From: an uncultured Lachnospiraceae bacterium
GTDB taxonomy: Bacteria; Bacillota; Clostridia; Lachnospirales; Lachnospiraceae
DNA: 61,080 nucleotides
Reading direction: 5' to 3'
NCBI GenBank assembly: GCA_934432885.1
Contig: CAKRYY010000016.1
Span: forward strand, 1-61,080
The notes beneath the pieces are model-generated. The model worked only from the letters and a program-made list of their open reading frames with translations, searched no databases and was not told where the DNA came from. Below are positions 35,984 through 44,366 of this stretch, piece after piece. The stretch's first letter is position 1. The number at the start of each line of letters is the position of its first letter. A program made the translations under genes and the position numbers.

Positions 35984-37337
35984 AGAAAACAGATACGTTA
36001 TGTTTGTTTCTCTTGGCTGTGATAAGAATCTTGTCGATTCCGAGGTAATGCTTGGAAAGCTTTCGGAGAGAGGCTATTCTTTCACAGATGATGAGGAAGA
36101 AGCGGACGTAGTAGTAGTAAATACCTGCTGCTTTATCGGTGATGCAAAGGAAGAAAGCATCCAGAACATTCTGGAGATGGCAGAGCTGAAAAAGGCAGGA
36201 AAAATCAGTGCATTGATTGTTACAGGCTGCCTTGCTCAGCGTTACCGGGAAGAAATTCTGGATGAAATCGAAGAGGTAGACGCTATTTTAGGGACAACTG
36301 CGATTGAGCAGATTGCAGATGCCATCGATCAGGCGCTTGCGGGCAAAGCAGAAAATTATTTTGAAGACATCAGCGCGCCGATTGGAGAGCAGGAGGAAAA
36401 ACGGATTGTCACGACAGGCGGGCATTTTTCCTATTTAAAAATTGCTGAGGGCTGTGACAAACACTGCACCTACTGTATTATTCCAAAGGTGCGGGGAAAT
36501 TACCGAAGCGTTCCGATGGAAAGGCTGATACGGGAGGCAAGGTCACTTGCTGAGGACGGCGTAAGGGAATTGATTCTTGTTGCACAGGAAACGACGCTGT
36601 ATGGCGTGGACCTGTATGGAAAAAAGAGCCTTCCTGAACTCCTTCATAATCTGTGTGAAATAGACGGCCTGCGCTGGATACGGATTCTCTATTGTTATCC
36701 AGAGGAGATTACAGACGAACTGATTCAGATGATCAGGGAAGAAAAAAAGATATGCCATTATCTGGACATCCCGATTCAGCATGCCAGTGATGCTGTGCTT
36801 CGCCGTATGGGAAGAAGAACAAACGAAGAAAAGCTTCGGGAAATGATAGGCAGACTCAGACAGGAAATACCGGATATTTGTCTTCGCACAACTTTGATTA
36901 CGGGCTTTCCGGGAGAAACACAGGAGGATTATGAAGAGCTGTATCGTTTTGTCAATGAAATGGAATTTGACAGGCTCGGTGTATTCCCGTATTCTCCTGA
37001 GGAAGGGACGCCTGCTGCAGAGATGGAGGAACAGGTTCCCGAATCAGTAAAATGTGCACGAAGAGATGAACTGATGGAGCTGCAGCAGGAGATTGCCTTT
37101 GAAAAAGCGGAGCAGACGGCAAAGGAAGCACCGGTTTTAGAGGCATTTATAGAAGGCAGGCTGCCAGAGGAAAATGTTTATATTGCAAGAACCTATAGAG
37201 ATGCACCGAATGTGGACGGTTTTTTGTTTTTAGCGGCAGACCGGGAGCTGATGAGCGGTGATTTTGTCAGAGCGAAGGTAACAGGCTGCAATGAATATGA
37301 TCTGATAGGAGAGATATGCGATGAACTTACCGAATAA
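35964..37337 (+). CDS. rimO: Ribosomal protein S12 methylthiotransferase RimO
   Basis: Radical-SAM methylthiotransferase that modifies an aspartate of ribosomal protein S12. The N-terminal MTTase domain has the GCDKN and NTCCFI cysteine segments. The radical-SAM CxxxCxxC motif is in EGCDKHCTYC near residues 162-171, and a C-terminal TRAM domain (about 385-457) follows. RimO is preferred over MiaB because of the GCDKNLVDSE start. Three ATG codons in a row make the exact start uncertain by 1-2 residues. It overlaps rpoZ by 20 nt and pgsA by 17 nt. Confidence 0.93.
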   Translation: MMMKKHKENRYVMFVSLGCDKNLVDSEVMLGKLSERGYSFTDDEEEADVVVVNTCCFIGDAKEESIQNILEMAELKKAGKISALIVTGCLAQRYREEILDEIEEVDAILGTTAIEQIADAIDQALAGKAENYFEDISAPIGEQEEKRIVTTGGHFSYLKIAEGCDKHCTYCIIPKVRGNYRSVPMERLIREARSLAEDGVRELILVAQETTLYGVDLYGKKSLPELLHNLCEIDGLRWIRILYCYPEEITDELIQMIREEKKICHYLDIPIQHASDAVLRRMGRRTNEEKLREMIGRLRQEIPDICLRTTLITGFPGETQEDYEELYRFVNEMEFDRLGVFPYSPEEGTPAAEMEEQVPESVKCARRDELMELQQEIAFEKAEQTAKEAPVLEAFIEGRLPEENVYIARTYRDAPNVDGFLFLAADRELMSGDFVRAKVTGCNEYDLIGEICDELTE

Positions 37338-37857
37338 ACTGACTATGCTGCGTGTAATATTGATTCCGTTTTTTGTAGCATTCATGCTTGCAGATATTTG
37401 TGGAGCGGCGGACTTCTGGATTGCACTTGCCATTTTCATTGTGGCGAGTCTGACAGACCTCTTGGATGGCAAGATTGCAAGAAAGTATAACCTTGTCACC
37501 AACTTTGGAAAGCTGATGGATCCATTGGCGGATAAACTGCTGGTGAGCGCTGCGCTTATTTGTCTTTCTTCTCTTGGAAGACTGGCTACATGGATTGTAA
37601 TTGTTATTATCAGCCGGGAATTTATTATCAGCGGACTGCGTCAGATTGCTGCGGAGGCAGGCATTGTCATTGCAGCAAGCTATTGGGGAAAATACAAAAC
37701 AACGTTTCAGATGATTATGATCTGCCTTCTGATTGTAAATCTGGAGGTATTATCCATACTTACCACGATAGTAACATGGGTGGCTGTTATCCTGACGATA
37801 GTTTCTCTGGTGGATTATATGGTAAAGAACCGTAAGGTCTTTTTGGAGGATAAATAA
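37321..37857 (+). CDS. pgsA: CDP-diacylglycerol-glycerol-3-phosphate phosphatidyltransferase
   Basis: Integral membrane enzyme that makes phosphatidylglycerol phosphate. The CDP-alcohol phosphotransferase signature DG-x2-AR-x8-G-x3-D-x3-D is visible at about residues 49-71 (DGKIAR ... GKLMDPLADK). The 178-aa protein has several transmembrane helices. It overlaps rimO by 17 nt, and the cinA ATG follows the pgsA stop with no gap. Confidence 0.95.
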   Translation: MNLPNKLTMLRVILIPFFVAFMLADICGAADFWIALAIFIVASLTDLLDGKIARKYNLVTNFGKLMDPLADKLLVSAALICLSSLGRLATWIVIVIISREFIISGLRQIAAEAGIVIAASYWGKYKTTFQMIMICLLIVNLEVLSILTTIVTWVAVILTIVSLVDYMVKNRKVFLEDK

Positions 37858-39117
37858 ATGACCGTAGAGCTGATTTCGGTTGGAACGGAAATTTTACTTG
37901 GCAACATTGTAAATACCAATGCTGCCTATCTGTCGGAGCAGTGCGCAAGACTTGGACTCTCCTGTTTTTATCAGACAGTTGTCGGAGACAATGAGGAACG
38001 TCTTTCCTCTGTATTTCGGACGGCGTTTGAACGCTCGGATGTAGTCATTTTATCCGGCGGACTTGGACCGACACAGGATGATCTGACAAAAGAGACTGTG
38101 GCAAAGGTGCTTGGCAGGCAGATGATACTGGATGAAGCTTCTAAAAAAAGCATCCAGGAATATTTTACAAAACGCCGGATTGAGCTGACAGAGAACAACT
38201 GGAAGCAGGCAATGGTGCCGGAGGGTGCGATTGTCGTTGCAAATGCAAACGGAACTGCGCCGGGAATTATTGTAGAAGAAGGCAGCAAAAGAGTGATTCT
38301 TCTGCCGGGACCTCCTAACGAGCTGATTCCCATGTTTGAAAAATCCATTTATCCGTATCTTTCGGAGGCGGAGCCGGGGATTATCTACTCGCGTACAGTA
38401 AAGCTCTGTGGCATTGGAGAGAGCAAGGCGGAAACGATGGTGGCGGACTTGATTGCAGAGCAGGAAAATCCAACCATTGCGCCCTATGCGAAGACCGGTG
38501 AGGTTCATCTGCGGATTACGGCAAAGGCAGAGAATGAAAAAGAAGCAAAGAAGCTGCTAAAACCGGTTATTAAGGAATTGAAGAACCGGTTTGGCATCAA
38601 TGTATATACGACAGATGAAAATGTGACGCTGGAGCAGGCAGTGGTAGAGCTCCTTTTAGCAAATCATCTGACAGTGACGACAGCGGAATCCTGCACCGGC
38701 GGTTTGCTTTCTGCAAAGCTGATTAACGTACCGGGCGTTTCTGAGGTATTCAAGCATGGACATGTCACATATTCCAATAAGGCAAAGCATAAGCTGCTCG
38801 GTGTAAAAAAACCATCTCTTGGAAAGTACGGCGCAGTCAGTGAAACGGTTGCAAAGGAAATGGTCAAGGGCGCGGCAGCATCCTCCAAAGCAGATGTTGC
38901 GGTAGCGATTACCGGTATTGCAGGGCCGGACGGTGGCAGTGAAGAAAAACCGGTAGGGCTGGTTTACATAGGGTGCAGTGTCTGCGGAAGAGTAAAAGTA
39001 AAAGAGTACCATTTTTCCGGAAACAGAAATAAGATTCGGGAAAACAGTGTGATAGCGGCACTTACATTGATGCGTCAGTGTATTTTGGAATATTACAGCG
39101 AAGTAAAATTCCACTGA
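37858..39117 (+). CDS. cinA: Competence/damage-inducible protein CinA
   Basis: Two-domain protein: an N-terminal molybdopterin-binding-like ADP-ribose pyrophosphatase domain (about 1-170, with the GGLGPTQDD segment near 62) and a C-terminal nicotinamide-nucleotide amidase domain (PncC; TAESCTGG near residue 275). Together they are thought to recycle NMN. Length 419 aa is normal. The order pgsA-cinA-(gene)-recA is common in Firmicutes; here a zinc-ribbon protein gene is inserted between cinA and recA. Confidence 0.95.
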   Translation: MTVELISVGTEILLGNIVNTNAAYLSEQCARLGLSCFYQTVVGDNEERLSSVFRTAFERSDVVILSGGLGPTQDDLTKETVAKVLGRQMILDEASKKSIQEYFTKRRIELTENNWKQAMVPEGAIVVANANGTAPGIIVEEGSKRVILLPGPPNELIPMFEKSIYPYLSEAEPGIIYSRTVKLCGIGESKAETMVADLIAEQENPTIAPYAKTGEVHLRITAKAENEKEAKKLLKPVIKELKNRFGINVYTTDENVTLEQAVVELLLANHLTVTTAESCTGGLLSAKLINVPGVSEVFKHGHVTYSNKAKHKLLGVKKPSLGKYGAVSETVAKEMVKGAAASSKADVAVAITGIAGPDGGSEEKPVGLVYIGCSVCGRVKVKEYHFSGNRNKIRENSVIAALTLMRQCILEYYSEVKFH

Positions 39118-39133
39118 CGTGGGAGAGATGGAA

Positions 39134-40318
39134 ATGGAAAATCAGACGGAAAAAAAATATAGCTTTTGTCCAAAGTGCGGCGCTCTTATGGAAAATGGCA
39201 TCTGCCCGGAGTGCACAGCCCATCTGGAGCAGGGAGTTTATTCCTCTAGAATGCAGGCAGCGCCACAGGTGCAACGAGAGCAGCAGGAGAAGCCGCAAAT
39301 GCAGCAGCCAACACAACAGCCGCCGCAGATGCAGTATCAGCCGTACATGCAGGGAAGCTCTCAGCAGAATTTCGGGCAGACCTATCACCAGCCATATCAG
39401 CAGCAGTACGGAGGCTATGGACAGATGCAGCCACCTCAAAAAAAATATAATGTCTGGGTTATCGCGGGAATCGTTGCGGCGGTTTTCATACTATTCCTTT
39501 GTGTAATAGGCAGCTTTTTTTACGGGTATTTTCTGGTACATGTAGCGGGTGGAGTGTCACAGACAGATTCACTGTTTGGGCGTGCTGCTTCGGACGAGAG
39601 TCAGGATGAAAGTATCTGGGAGGAAGAGCAGACAGAGCCTTATGAGGAAGAACAGGAATATGTGCCTTCACCGGATGATGAATATTACTATGAATTGACG
39701 AATTATATCAATACAGATGTGCCCTACAGTCTTGTATCCAAATCTTATGTAAATGGTGAGGAGAATGAAGCGGTTGATATTATTATCAGCTACTATGAGT
39801 TGAAGGGCGAGGATATTCCAAATCTGGAAAGCCTGAATGATGCGTTGGAGACGGCGGCGCTTTATTATGCAGAGGAGTTTCCAAAGGGCTCCTATTATGC
39901 CGAGTATGGCAGCCGTTATGCGGCTTATATTACATCCTATGTGACCTACAATGATGAAGATATTGTGAGTATTGTGATGGATGAATACGTAATGGCGGAT
40001 GATGAATATCATGTTGACCTGTATGCCATCAATATAGACCTGAAAAATGGTGTAATTTTAGATAACAACAGCCTGCTTAAAATTGACGAGAGCTTTGCAG
40101 AGGATTTCTGCAGGCGCAGCGATGAGCAGAATGGAGAAACCTTTGTAGATTCTCTTTCGACGGAGCAGGTAATGCAGGCACTGCAGAATAAACAGTCTGC
40201 AATCGCATATTATACGCCGCTTGGTATGGAAATTGGACTTAATTACGTAAATGGCGGCACATCAGGCTGGGTAACAGCCACTTATAAAGACTACGAAAAA
40301 TATTTATCCAAATTCTAA
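39134..40318 (+). CDS. Zinc-ribbon membrane protein with RsiV-like external domain
   Basis: A 394-aa protein. An N-terminal zinc ribbon (CPKCG ... CPEC, about residues 12-29) is followed by a Gln/Pro-rich low-complexity linker (about 38-100), one transmembrane helix (about 107-132), an acidic linker and an extracellular C-terminal domain. That domain's layout (INIDLKNG ... FCRRS ... YYTPLGMEI) resembles DUF3298/RsiV. GTG 39119 is possible, but GGGAGAG six nt before the ATG at 39134 favours the latter. The role is unknown; envelope stress sensing or lysozyme binding is a guess by analogy with RsiV. Confidence 0.7.
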   Translation: MENQTEKKYSFCPKCGALMENGICPECTAHLEQGVYSSRMQAAPQVQREQQEKPQMQQPTQQPPQMQYQPYMQGSSQQNFGQTYHQPYQQQYGGYGQMQPPQKKYNVWVIAGIVAAVFILFLCVIGSFFYGYFLVHVAGGVSQTDSLFGRAASDESQDESIWEEEQTEPYEEEQEYVPSPDDEYYYELTNYINTDVPYSLVSKSYVNGEENEAVDIIISYYELKGEDIPNLESLNDALETAALYYAEEFPKGSYYAEYGSRYAAYITSYVTYNDEDIVSIVMDEYVMADDEYHVDLYAINIDLKNGVILDNNSLLKIDESFAEDFCRRSDEQNGETFVDSLSTEQVMQALQNKQSAIAYYTPLGMEIGLNYVNGGTSGWVTATYKDYEKYLSKF

Positions 40319-40336
40319 GAGTTCCCTGGATGTATC

Positions 40337-40370
40337 AAGGAAAGGTGGACAGTCGGCAGCCGCCTTCCTT
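40337..40370 (+). terminator. Possible terminator before recA
   Basis: AAGGAAAGGTGG and CCGCCTTCCTT form an imperfect stem with a bulge; the T tract is interrupted. Weak candidate. Confidence 0.4.
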
Positions 40371-40436
40371 TGGTACTTCTGTTTCCTATCTGAATAAATT
40401 TCTACTATAATTCACAAAAAAGTTACGATAAACAGA

Positions 40437-40485
40437 TTGACAAAAGAGAACGTATGTTTTATTCTATTAACAGAACGAATGTTCT
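40437..40485 (+). promoter_or_regulatory. recA promoter with two LexA-type SOS boxes
   Basis: TTGACA (40437-40442), 17 bp and TATTCT (40460-40465) form the promoter. AGAACGAATGTTCT (40472-40485) is a perfect palindrome fitting the Gram-positive SOS core GAAC-N4-GTTC. A second near-match GAAC-GTAT-GTTT (40448-40459) fills the spacer between -35 and -10. LexA on either site would block initiation. Confidence 0.85.
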
Positions 40486-40509
40486 ATATGAGTTTAAGGA
40501 GAGTTGGAC

Positions 40510-41592
40510 ATGGAGAGAGACGATAAATTAAAAGCATTGGATGCTGCACTTGGACAGATTGAGCGTCAGTTTGGAAAGGGTGCAGTTATGAAACTGGGTG
40601 ACCCCAGTGTACAGATGAATGTTGAGACGATACCGACAGGTTCACTCAGTCTTGATATAGCACTTGGACTTGGTGGTATTCCAAAGGGAAGAATTATAGA
40701 AATTTATGGACCTGAGTCCAGTGGTAAGACGACGGTTACTCTTCACATGGTAGCAGAAGTGCAGAAAAGGGGCGGGATTGCAGGTTTTATAGATGCGGAG
40801 CATGCACTTGACCCTGTTTATGCAAAGAATATAGGTGTCGATATTGATGAGCTTTATATTTCCCAGCCTGACAATGGCGAGCAGGCACTGGAGATTACCG
40901 AGACGATGGTGCGCTCCGGTGCAGTAGATATTATTGTAGTAGACTCTGTTGCGGCGCTTGTGCCAAAGGCTGAGATTGATGGCGATATGGGCGACAGCCA
41001 TGTCGGACTTCAGGCAAGACTGATGTCTCAGGCACTTAGAAAGCTGACCGCAGTTATCAGTAAGTCAAATTGTACGGTTGTCTTTATCAACCAGCTGCGC
41101 GAAAAGGTTGGCGTTATGTTTGGAAATCCGGAAACGACGACCGGTGGTCGTGCCCTGAAATTCTATTCCTCAGTCAGACTGGATGTCAGAAGGGTTGAAG
41201 CGCTGAAGCAGAGCGGTGAAGTGATTGGTAACCGTACCAGAGTAAAGGTTGTAAAAAATAAGATTGCGCCGCCGTTTAAGGAGGCTGAGTTTGACATTAT
41301 GTTCGGGCAGGGAATTTCCAAAGAGGGAGATATTTTAGACCTTGCAGCAAACTGTGGCATTATCAATAAAAGTGGTGCGTGGTATGCCTGTGATGGAAAT
41401 AAGATTGGTCAGGGACGTGAAAATGCAAAGCAGTATTTAAAGGACAATCCAGAGTTCTGTGCTGAGGTTGAAAGTAAGGTACGGGCGCATTATGCGCTTC
41501 AGGGCAATGAAAAGGAAACAGAAGGCGTTGAGGCTATGGAGGATGCAAAGGAAAAAGGAAAAGCATCTGAGAAGAAAGCAGCCAAAGCATAA
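40510..41592 (+). CDS. recA: Recombinase RecA
   Basis: Strand-exchange recombinase and co-protease that triggers LexA self-cleavage. Walker [10 protein letters not shown] is near residue 67, and the C-terminal tail is rich in Glu/Lys. Length 360 aa is normal. A TTG at 40504 is in frame, but AAGGAG at 40496-40501 lies 8 nt before the ATG at 40510. SOS boxes overlap the promoter. recX follows after 5 nt, an arrangement in which RecX moderates RecA activity. Confidence 0.97.
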   Translation: MERDDKLKALDAALGQIERQFGKGAVMKLGDPSVQMNVETIPTGSLSLDIALGLGGIPKGRIIEIYGPESSGKTTVTLHMVAEVQKRGGIAGFIDAEHALDPVYAKNIGVDIDELYISQPDNGEQALEITETMVRSGAVDIIVVDSVAALVPKAEIDGDMGDSHVGLQARLMSQALRKLTAVISKSNCTVVFINQLREKVGVMFGNPETTTGGRALKFYSSVRLDVRRVEALKQSGEVIGNRTRVKVVKNKIAPPFKEAEFDIMFGQGISKEGDILDLAANCGIINKSGAWYACDGNKIGQGRENAKQYLKDNPEFCAEVESKVRAHYALQGNEKETEGVEAMEDAKEKGKASEKKAAKA

Positions 41593-41597
41593 AAATT

Positions 41598-42206
41598 ATG
41601 ATTGTAACACAGATAGAAGCAGTATCAAAAACAAGAAGCAGAATTTTTCTGGACGGTATGTTCGCCTTTGTATTGTACAAAGGCGAATTGCGTAAATATC
41701 ACATTTCGGAAGGAAAAGAACTAAAAGAGGAGATTGTCGCAGAAATCAGAGAGGAGATTTTGCCCAAAAGAGCAAAGCTGCGTGCAATGAACCTGTTAAA
41801 GAGTAAGCAGTATACAGAAAAGCAGTTGCTCGAAAAGCTGCTGCAGGGTGGCTATGATGAAGAAATGGCGCAAAAGGCTGTAGCTTATGTGAAGTCATAT
41901 CACTATGTAGATGACACGGAGTATGCCTATGCTTATGTCGCCTGCCATACGGGAAAAAAGAGCCGCAAGGAGATTATGAACAGGCTGCGGCAGAGAGGAA
42001 TCTCCGAAGAAGAGGCTGTGCTTGCATTTCAAAGGCTGGAGGAGGCAGGGGAAGCTACAGACGAAAAGGAAGCTATCAGGAAGCTGCTTGTTAAAAAACA
42101 TTATAATTCACAGACAGCGGATTATCAGGAAAAACAGCGTATTTATGCTTATTTTTACCGTAGAGGCTTTTCACTGGATACGGTGCGGAGCGTTATGGGC
42201 GAATAA
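41598..42206 (+). CDS. recX: RecA regulatory protein RecX
   Basis: Binds RecA filaments and limits their activity. The 202-aa protein is made of repeated three-helix RecX modules; segments such as AMNLLKSKQYTEKQLLEKL and KEIMNRLRQRGISEEEA show the repeating pattern. It is shorter than the Bacillus protein (about 260 aa) but within family range. It lies 5 nt after recA and shares its SOS-controlled transcript. Confidence 0.9.
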   Translation: MIVTQIEAVSKTRSRIFLDGMFAFVLYKGELRKYHISEGKELKEEIVAEIREEILPKRAKLRAMNLLKSKQYTEKQLLEKLLQGGYDEEMAQKAVAYVKSYHYVDDTEYAYAYVACHTGKKSRKEIMNRLRQRGISEEEAVLAFQRLEEAGEATDEKEAIRKLLVKKHYNSQTADYQEKQRIYAYFYRRGFSLDTVRSVMGE

Positions 42207-42214
42207 GCTTTTGC

Positions 42215-42243
42215 TTGACATAACATGAAAACACGTATAGAAT
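42215..42243 (+). promoter_or_regulatory. Promoter of rny
   Basis: Perfect TTGACA (42215-42220), 17-bp spacer, TAGAAT (42238-42243). The leader of about 90 nt holds a GGATG/CATCC hairpin. Confidence 0.8.
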
Positions 42244-42337
42244 AAAAGTGTTGTAATTTTGACGTTTAGGATGTAGAGCCTGCATCCGATATCAGATATT
42301 TGTACAATGAAAAATGAATAAGGAGGTGCTCCTGTAC

Positions 42338-43882
42338 ATGCCCTATGTAGTAGCGGTAGTTATTACGCTTCTGATTGCGGTACCTGTTTCTGCTGCGGTA
42401 GCAACAGCTTATCGAAAGAAGGTTGTTGAAGCCAAAATCGGCAATGCTGAGGAAAAGGCAAGAGAAATCATTGATGATGCTCTGAAAACTGCGGAAACGA
42501 AGAAGAGAGAAGGCCTGCTTGAAATCAAGGAAGAGTCCATTCGTACCAAGAATGAGCTTGACAAGGAGATCAAGGAACGCCGTGCTGAAGTGCAGCGCTC
42601 TGAACGAAGGATTCAGCAGAAGGAAGAAAACATCGATAGAAAGACAGATTCTATCGAAAAGAAGGAAGCGGCATTAACAGCCAAAGAAGAAGAGCTTGGA
42701 AAGATGAAAGCCGAGATTTCCAAGTTGAATGAACAAAGAGTACAGGAACTGGAACGAATCTCTGGATTAACCTCCGAACAAGCAAAAGAGTATTTGTTAA
42801 AAACTGTTGAAGACGAAGTAAAACATGAAACAGCCAAGATGATTAAGGAAATGGAGAGTCGGGCGAAGGAAGAGGCAGATAAGAAGGCAAAGGAATATGT
42901 CGTAACTGCTATTCAGAAATGCGCTGCCGACCATGTTTCAGAAACGACAATCTCGGTTGTTCAGCTTCCCAACGATGAAATGAAGGGAAGAATCATTGGT
43001 AGAGAGGGACGAAATATTCGTACACTTGAAACCATGACGGGTGTGGATCTTATCATTGATGATACCCCGGAAGCGGTTATCTTATCCGGTTTTGATCCTA
43101 TCCGTAGAGAAGTTGCCCGTATCGCTTTGGAAAAATTGATTGTTGACGGACGAATTCATCCGGCTCGAATCGAAGAGATGGTAGAGAAGGCACAGAAGGA
43201 AGTAGAAGTAATGATCAAGGAGGAAGGCGAGGCAGCCACACTTGAGGTAGGCGTGCATGGTATCCATCCTGAACTTGTGAGATTACTTGGTAAGATGAAA
43301 TTCAGAACAAGCTATGGTCAGAATGCTTTAAAACATTCGATTGAGGTAGCACAGATTTCCGGTCTGCTTGCAGCAGAGCTGGGACTGGATGTTCGTCTTG
43401 CGAAGCGTGCCGGACTGCTGCATGATATAGGAAAAGCAGTAGATCATGAGATGGAAGGTTCTCATATCCAGTTGGGTGTGGAACTTTGCAGAAAATACAA
43501 AGAAGGCGCAGTTGTAATAAACAGTGTGGAGTCACACCACGGAGATGTGGAGCCACAGTCTTTAATTGCGTGCCTTGTGCAGGCGGCTGATACGATTTCC
43601 GCTGCAAGACCGGGCGCAAGACGGGAAACAGTTGAAACATATACAAGCAGATTAAAACAGTTAGAAGAAATTACAAACAGTTTCAAAGGCGTTGACAAAT
43701 CTTTTGCAATTCAGGCAGGTAGAGAGGTTCGTGTAATGGTAGTTCCAGAGCAGATTTCGGATTCCGATATGGTGCTTTTGGCTCGCGACATATCAAAGCA
43801 GATAGAAGCAGAGTTAGAGTATCCGGGACAGATTAAGGTCAATGTAATCCGTGAATCTCGCGTAACAGATTATGCAAAGTAA
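42338..43882 (+). CDS. rny: Ribonuclease Y
   Basis: Membrane-anchored endoribonuclease that starts mRNA decay in many Firmicutes. It has an N-terminal transmembrane helix (about residues 3-25), a long coiled coil of Glu/Lys-rich heptads (about 30-190), a KH domain (about 200-270, [12 protein letters not shown]) and an HD phosphohydrolase domain with HDIGK near 361. An in-frame ATG at 42314 exists, but AAGGAGG ends at 42326 and lies 11 nt before the ATG at 42338, so I use 514 aa; the alternative adds eight residues. It has its own promoter and terminator. Confidence 0.93.
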   Translation: MPYVVAVVITLLIAVPVSAAVATAYRKKVVEAKIGNAEEKAREIIDDALKTAETKKREGLLEIKEESIRTKNELDKEIKERRAEVQRSERRIQQKEENIDRKTDSIEKKEAALTAKEEELGKMKAEISKLNEQRVQELERISGLTSEQAKEYLLKTVEDEVKHETAKMIKEMESRAKEEADKKAKEYVVTAIQKCAADHVSETTISVVQLPNDEMKGRIIGREGRNIRTLETMTGVDLIIDDTPEAVILSGFDPIRREVARIALEKLIVDGRIHPARIEEMVEKAQKEVEVMIKEEGEAATLEVGVHGIHPELVRLLGKMKFRTSYGQNALKHSIEVAQISGLLAAELGLDVRLAKRAGLLHDIGKAVDHEMEGSHIQLGVELCRKYKEGAVVINSVESHHGDVEPQSLIACLVQAADTISAARPGARRETVETYTSRLKQLEEITNSFKGVDKSFAIQAGREVRVMVVPEQISDSDMVLLARDISKQIEAELEYPGQIKVNVIRESRVTDYAK

Positions 43883-43901
43883 AATACTTTACAAATAAAA
43901 A

Positions 43902-43929
43902 AGAATCCGATTTTTCGGATTCTTTTTTT
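43902..43929 (+). terminator. Terminator of rny
   Basis: AGAATCCGA and TCGGATTCT form a 9-bp stem with a four-T loop, followed by seven T. Confidence 0.92.
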
Positions 43930-44056
43930 ATGCAATAGGAAATTCCTATTGCATAAAAAATATAGATGCGCAGCTCGCGGAGATGAATTTTGCCTTACAG
44001 GCATCGCTCGCGCGCAGAGAGTTTGCGAGCAAACTCTTTTTATTTCATAGGAAATA
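43930..44056. repeat. Hairpin-rich intergenic repeat element
   Basis: About 127 bp of non-coding DNA. It opens with a perfect 12+1+12 palindrome (43930-43954; half ATGCAATAGGAA). A GC-rich stretch with GCTCGCG and CGCTCGCGCGC follows. Then comes the hairpin AGAGTTTGC/GCAAACTCT (44018-44037) with a T run, and finally ATTTCATAGGAAAT, which echoes the first palindrome. A related hairpin lies before pgk. It looks like a small dispersed repeat; whether it is mobile is unknown. Confidence 0.55.
44018..44041 (+). terminator. Hairpin with T run inside the repeat
   Basis: AGAGTTT and AAACTCT pair around GCGAGC and are followed by five T, so the repeat may act as a second terminator behind rny. Confidence 0.6.
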
Positions 44057-44127
44057 AAACTTGCTGGTAGTAAAAGAAAAAGAACTGTGGTATACTTTAT
44101 TCCAGATGAATACAAGGAGGATGGAAG

Positions 44128-44238
44128 ATGTTATTGTTAATGGGCGGTATGTTGCTGATTATTATTGTAGCGGTTGTAGTAGCAGCAGTTTCCTCTGTTG
44201 TTTCCGCAGTGGCGGCAAGTGAGGATATTGAGCCGTAA
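44128..44238 (+). CDS. 36-residue membrane peptide
   Basis: A short frame with an ideal ribosome site: AAGGAGG (44114-44120) 7 nt before the ATG. An extended -10 TG-G-TATACT (44091-44096) lies about 30 nt upstream of the start. The product is one hydrophobic helix (about residues 1-28, rich in Ile, Val and Ala with MLLLMGGMLL at the front) followed by the acidic tail ASEDIEP. It resembles a single-pass small membrane protein; function is unknown. A toxin or regulatory subunit is possible, but no antitoxin RNA was recognised. Confidence 0.6.
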   Translation: MLLLMGGMLLIIIVAVVVAAVSSVVSAVAASEDIEP

Positions 44239-44256
44239 TAAACGGTAAAAAATCTC

Positions 44257-44285
44257 TTGTACATTTACACATCTTGTAGTAAAAT
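44257..44285 (+). promoter_or_regulatory. Putative promoter of aminotransferase-nudix-spoIIM
   Basis: TTGTAC (44257-44262), 17 bp and TAAAAT (44280-44285), about 80 nt before the aminotransferase start. Confidence 0.5.
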
Positions 44286-44366
44286 GTCAAAAGTATGTGG
44301 AGTTTGATTGTATACAATTATCCAATGAAACATAATAACAACTGACTTTTAAGGACGGTGCGGAGA

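Noticed and set aside
39245..39440. CAG-rich tract as a tandem DNA repeat
   Set aside because: It encodes an irregular Gln/Pro/Met linker in frame and has no fixed repeat unit.
43930..44056. CRISPR array or insertion-sequence end
   Set aside because: Palindromes differ from one another, there are no regular spacers, no cas gene and no transposase.
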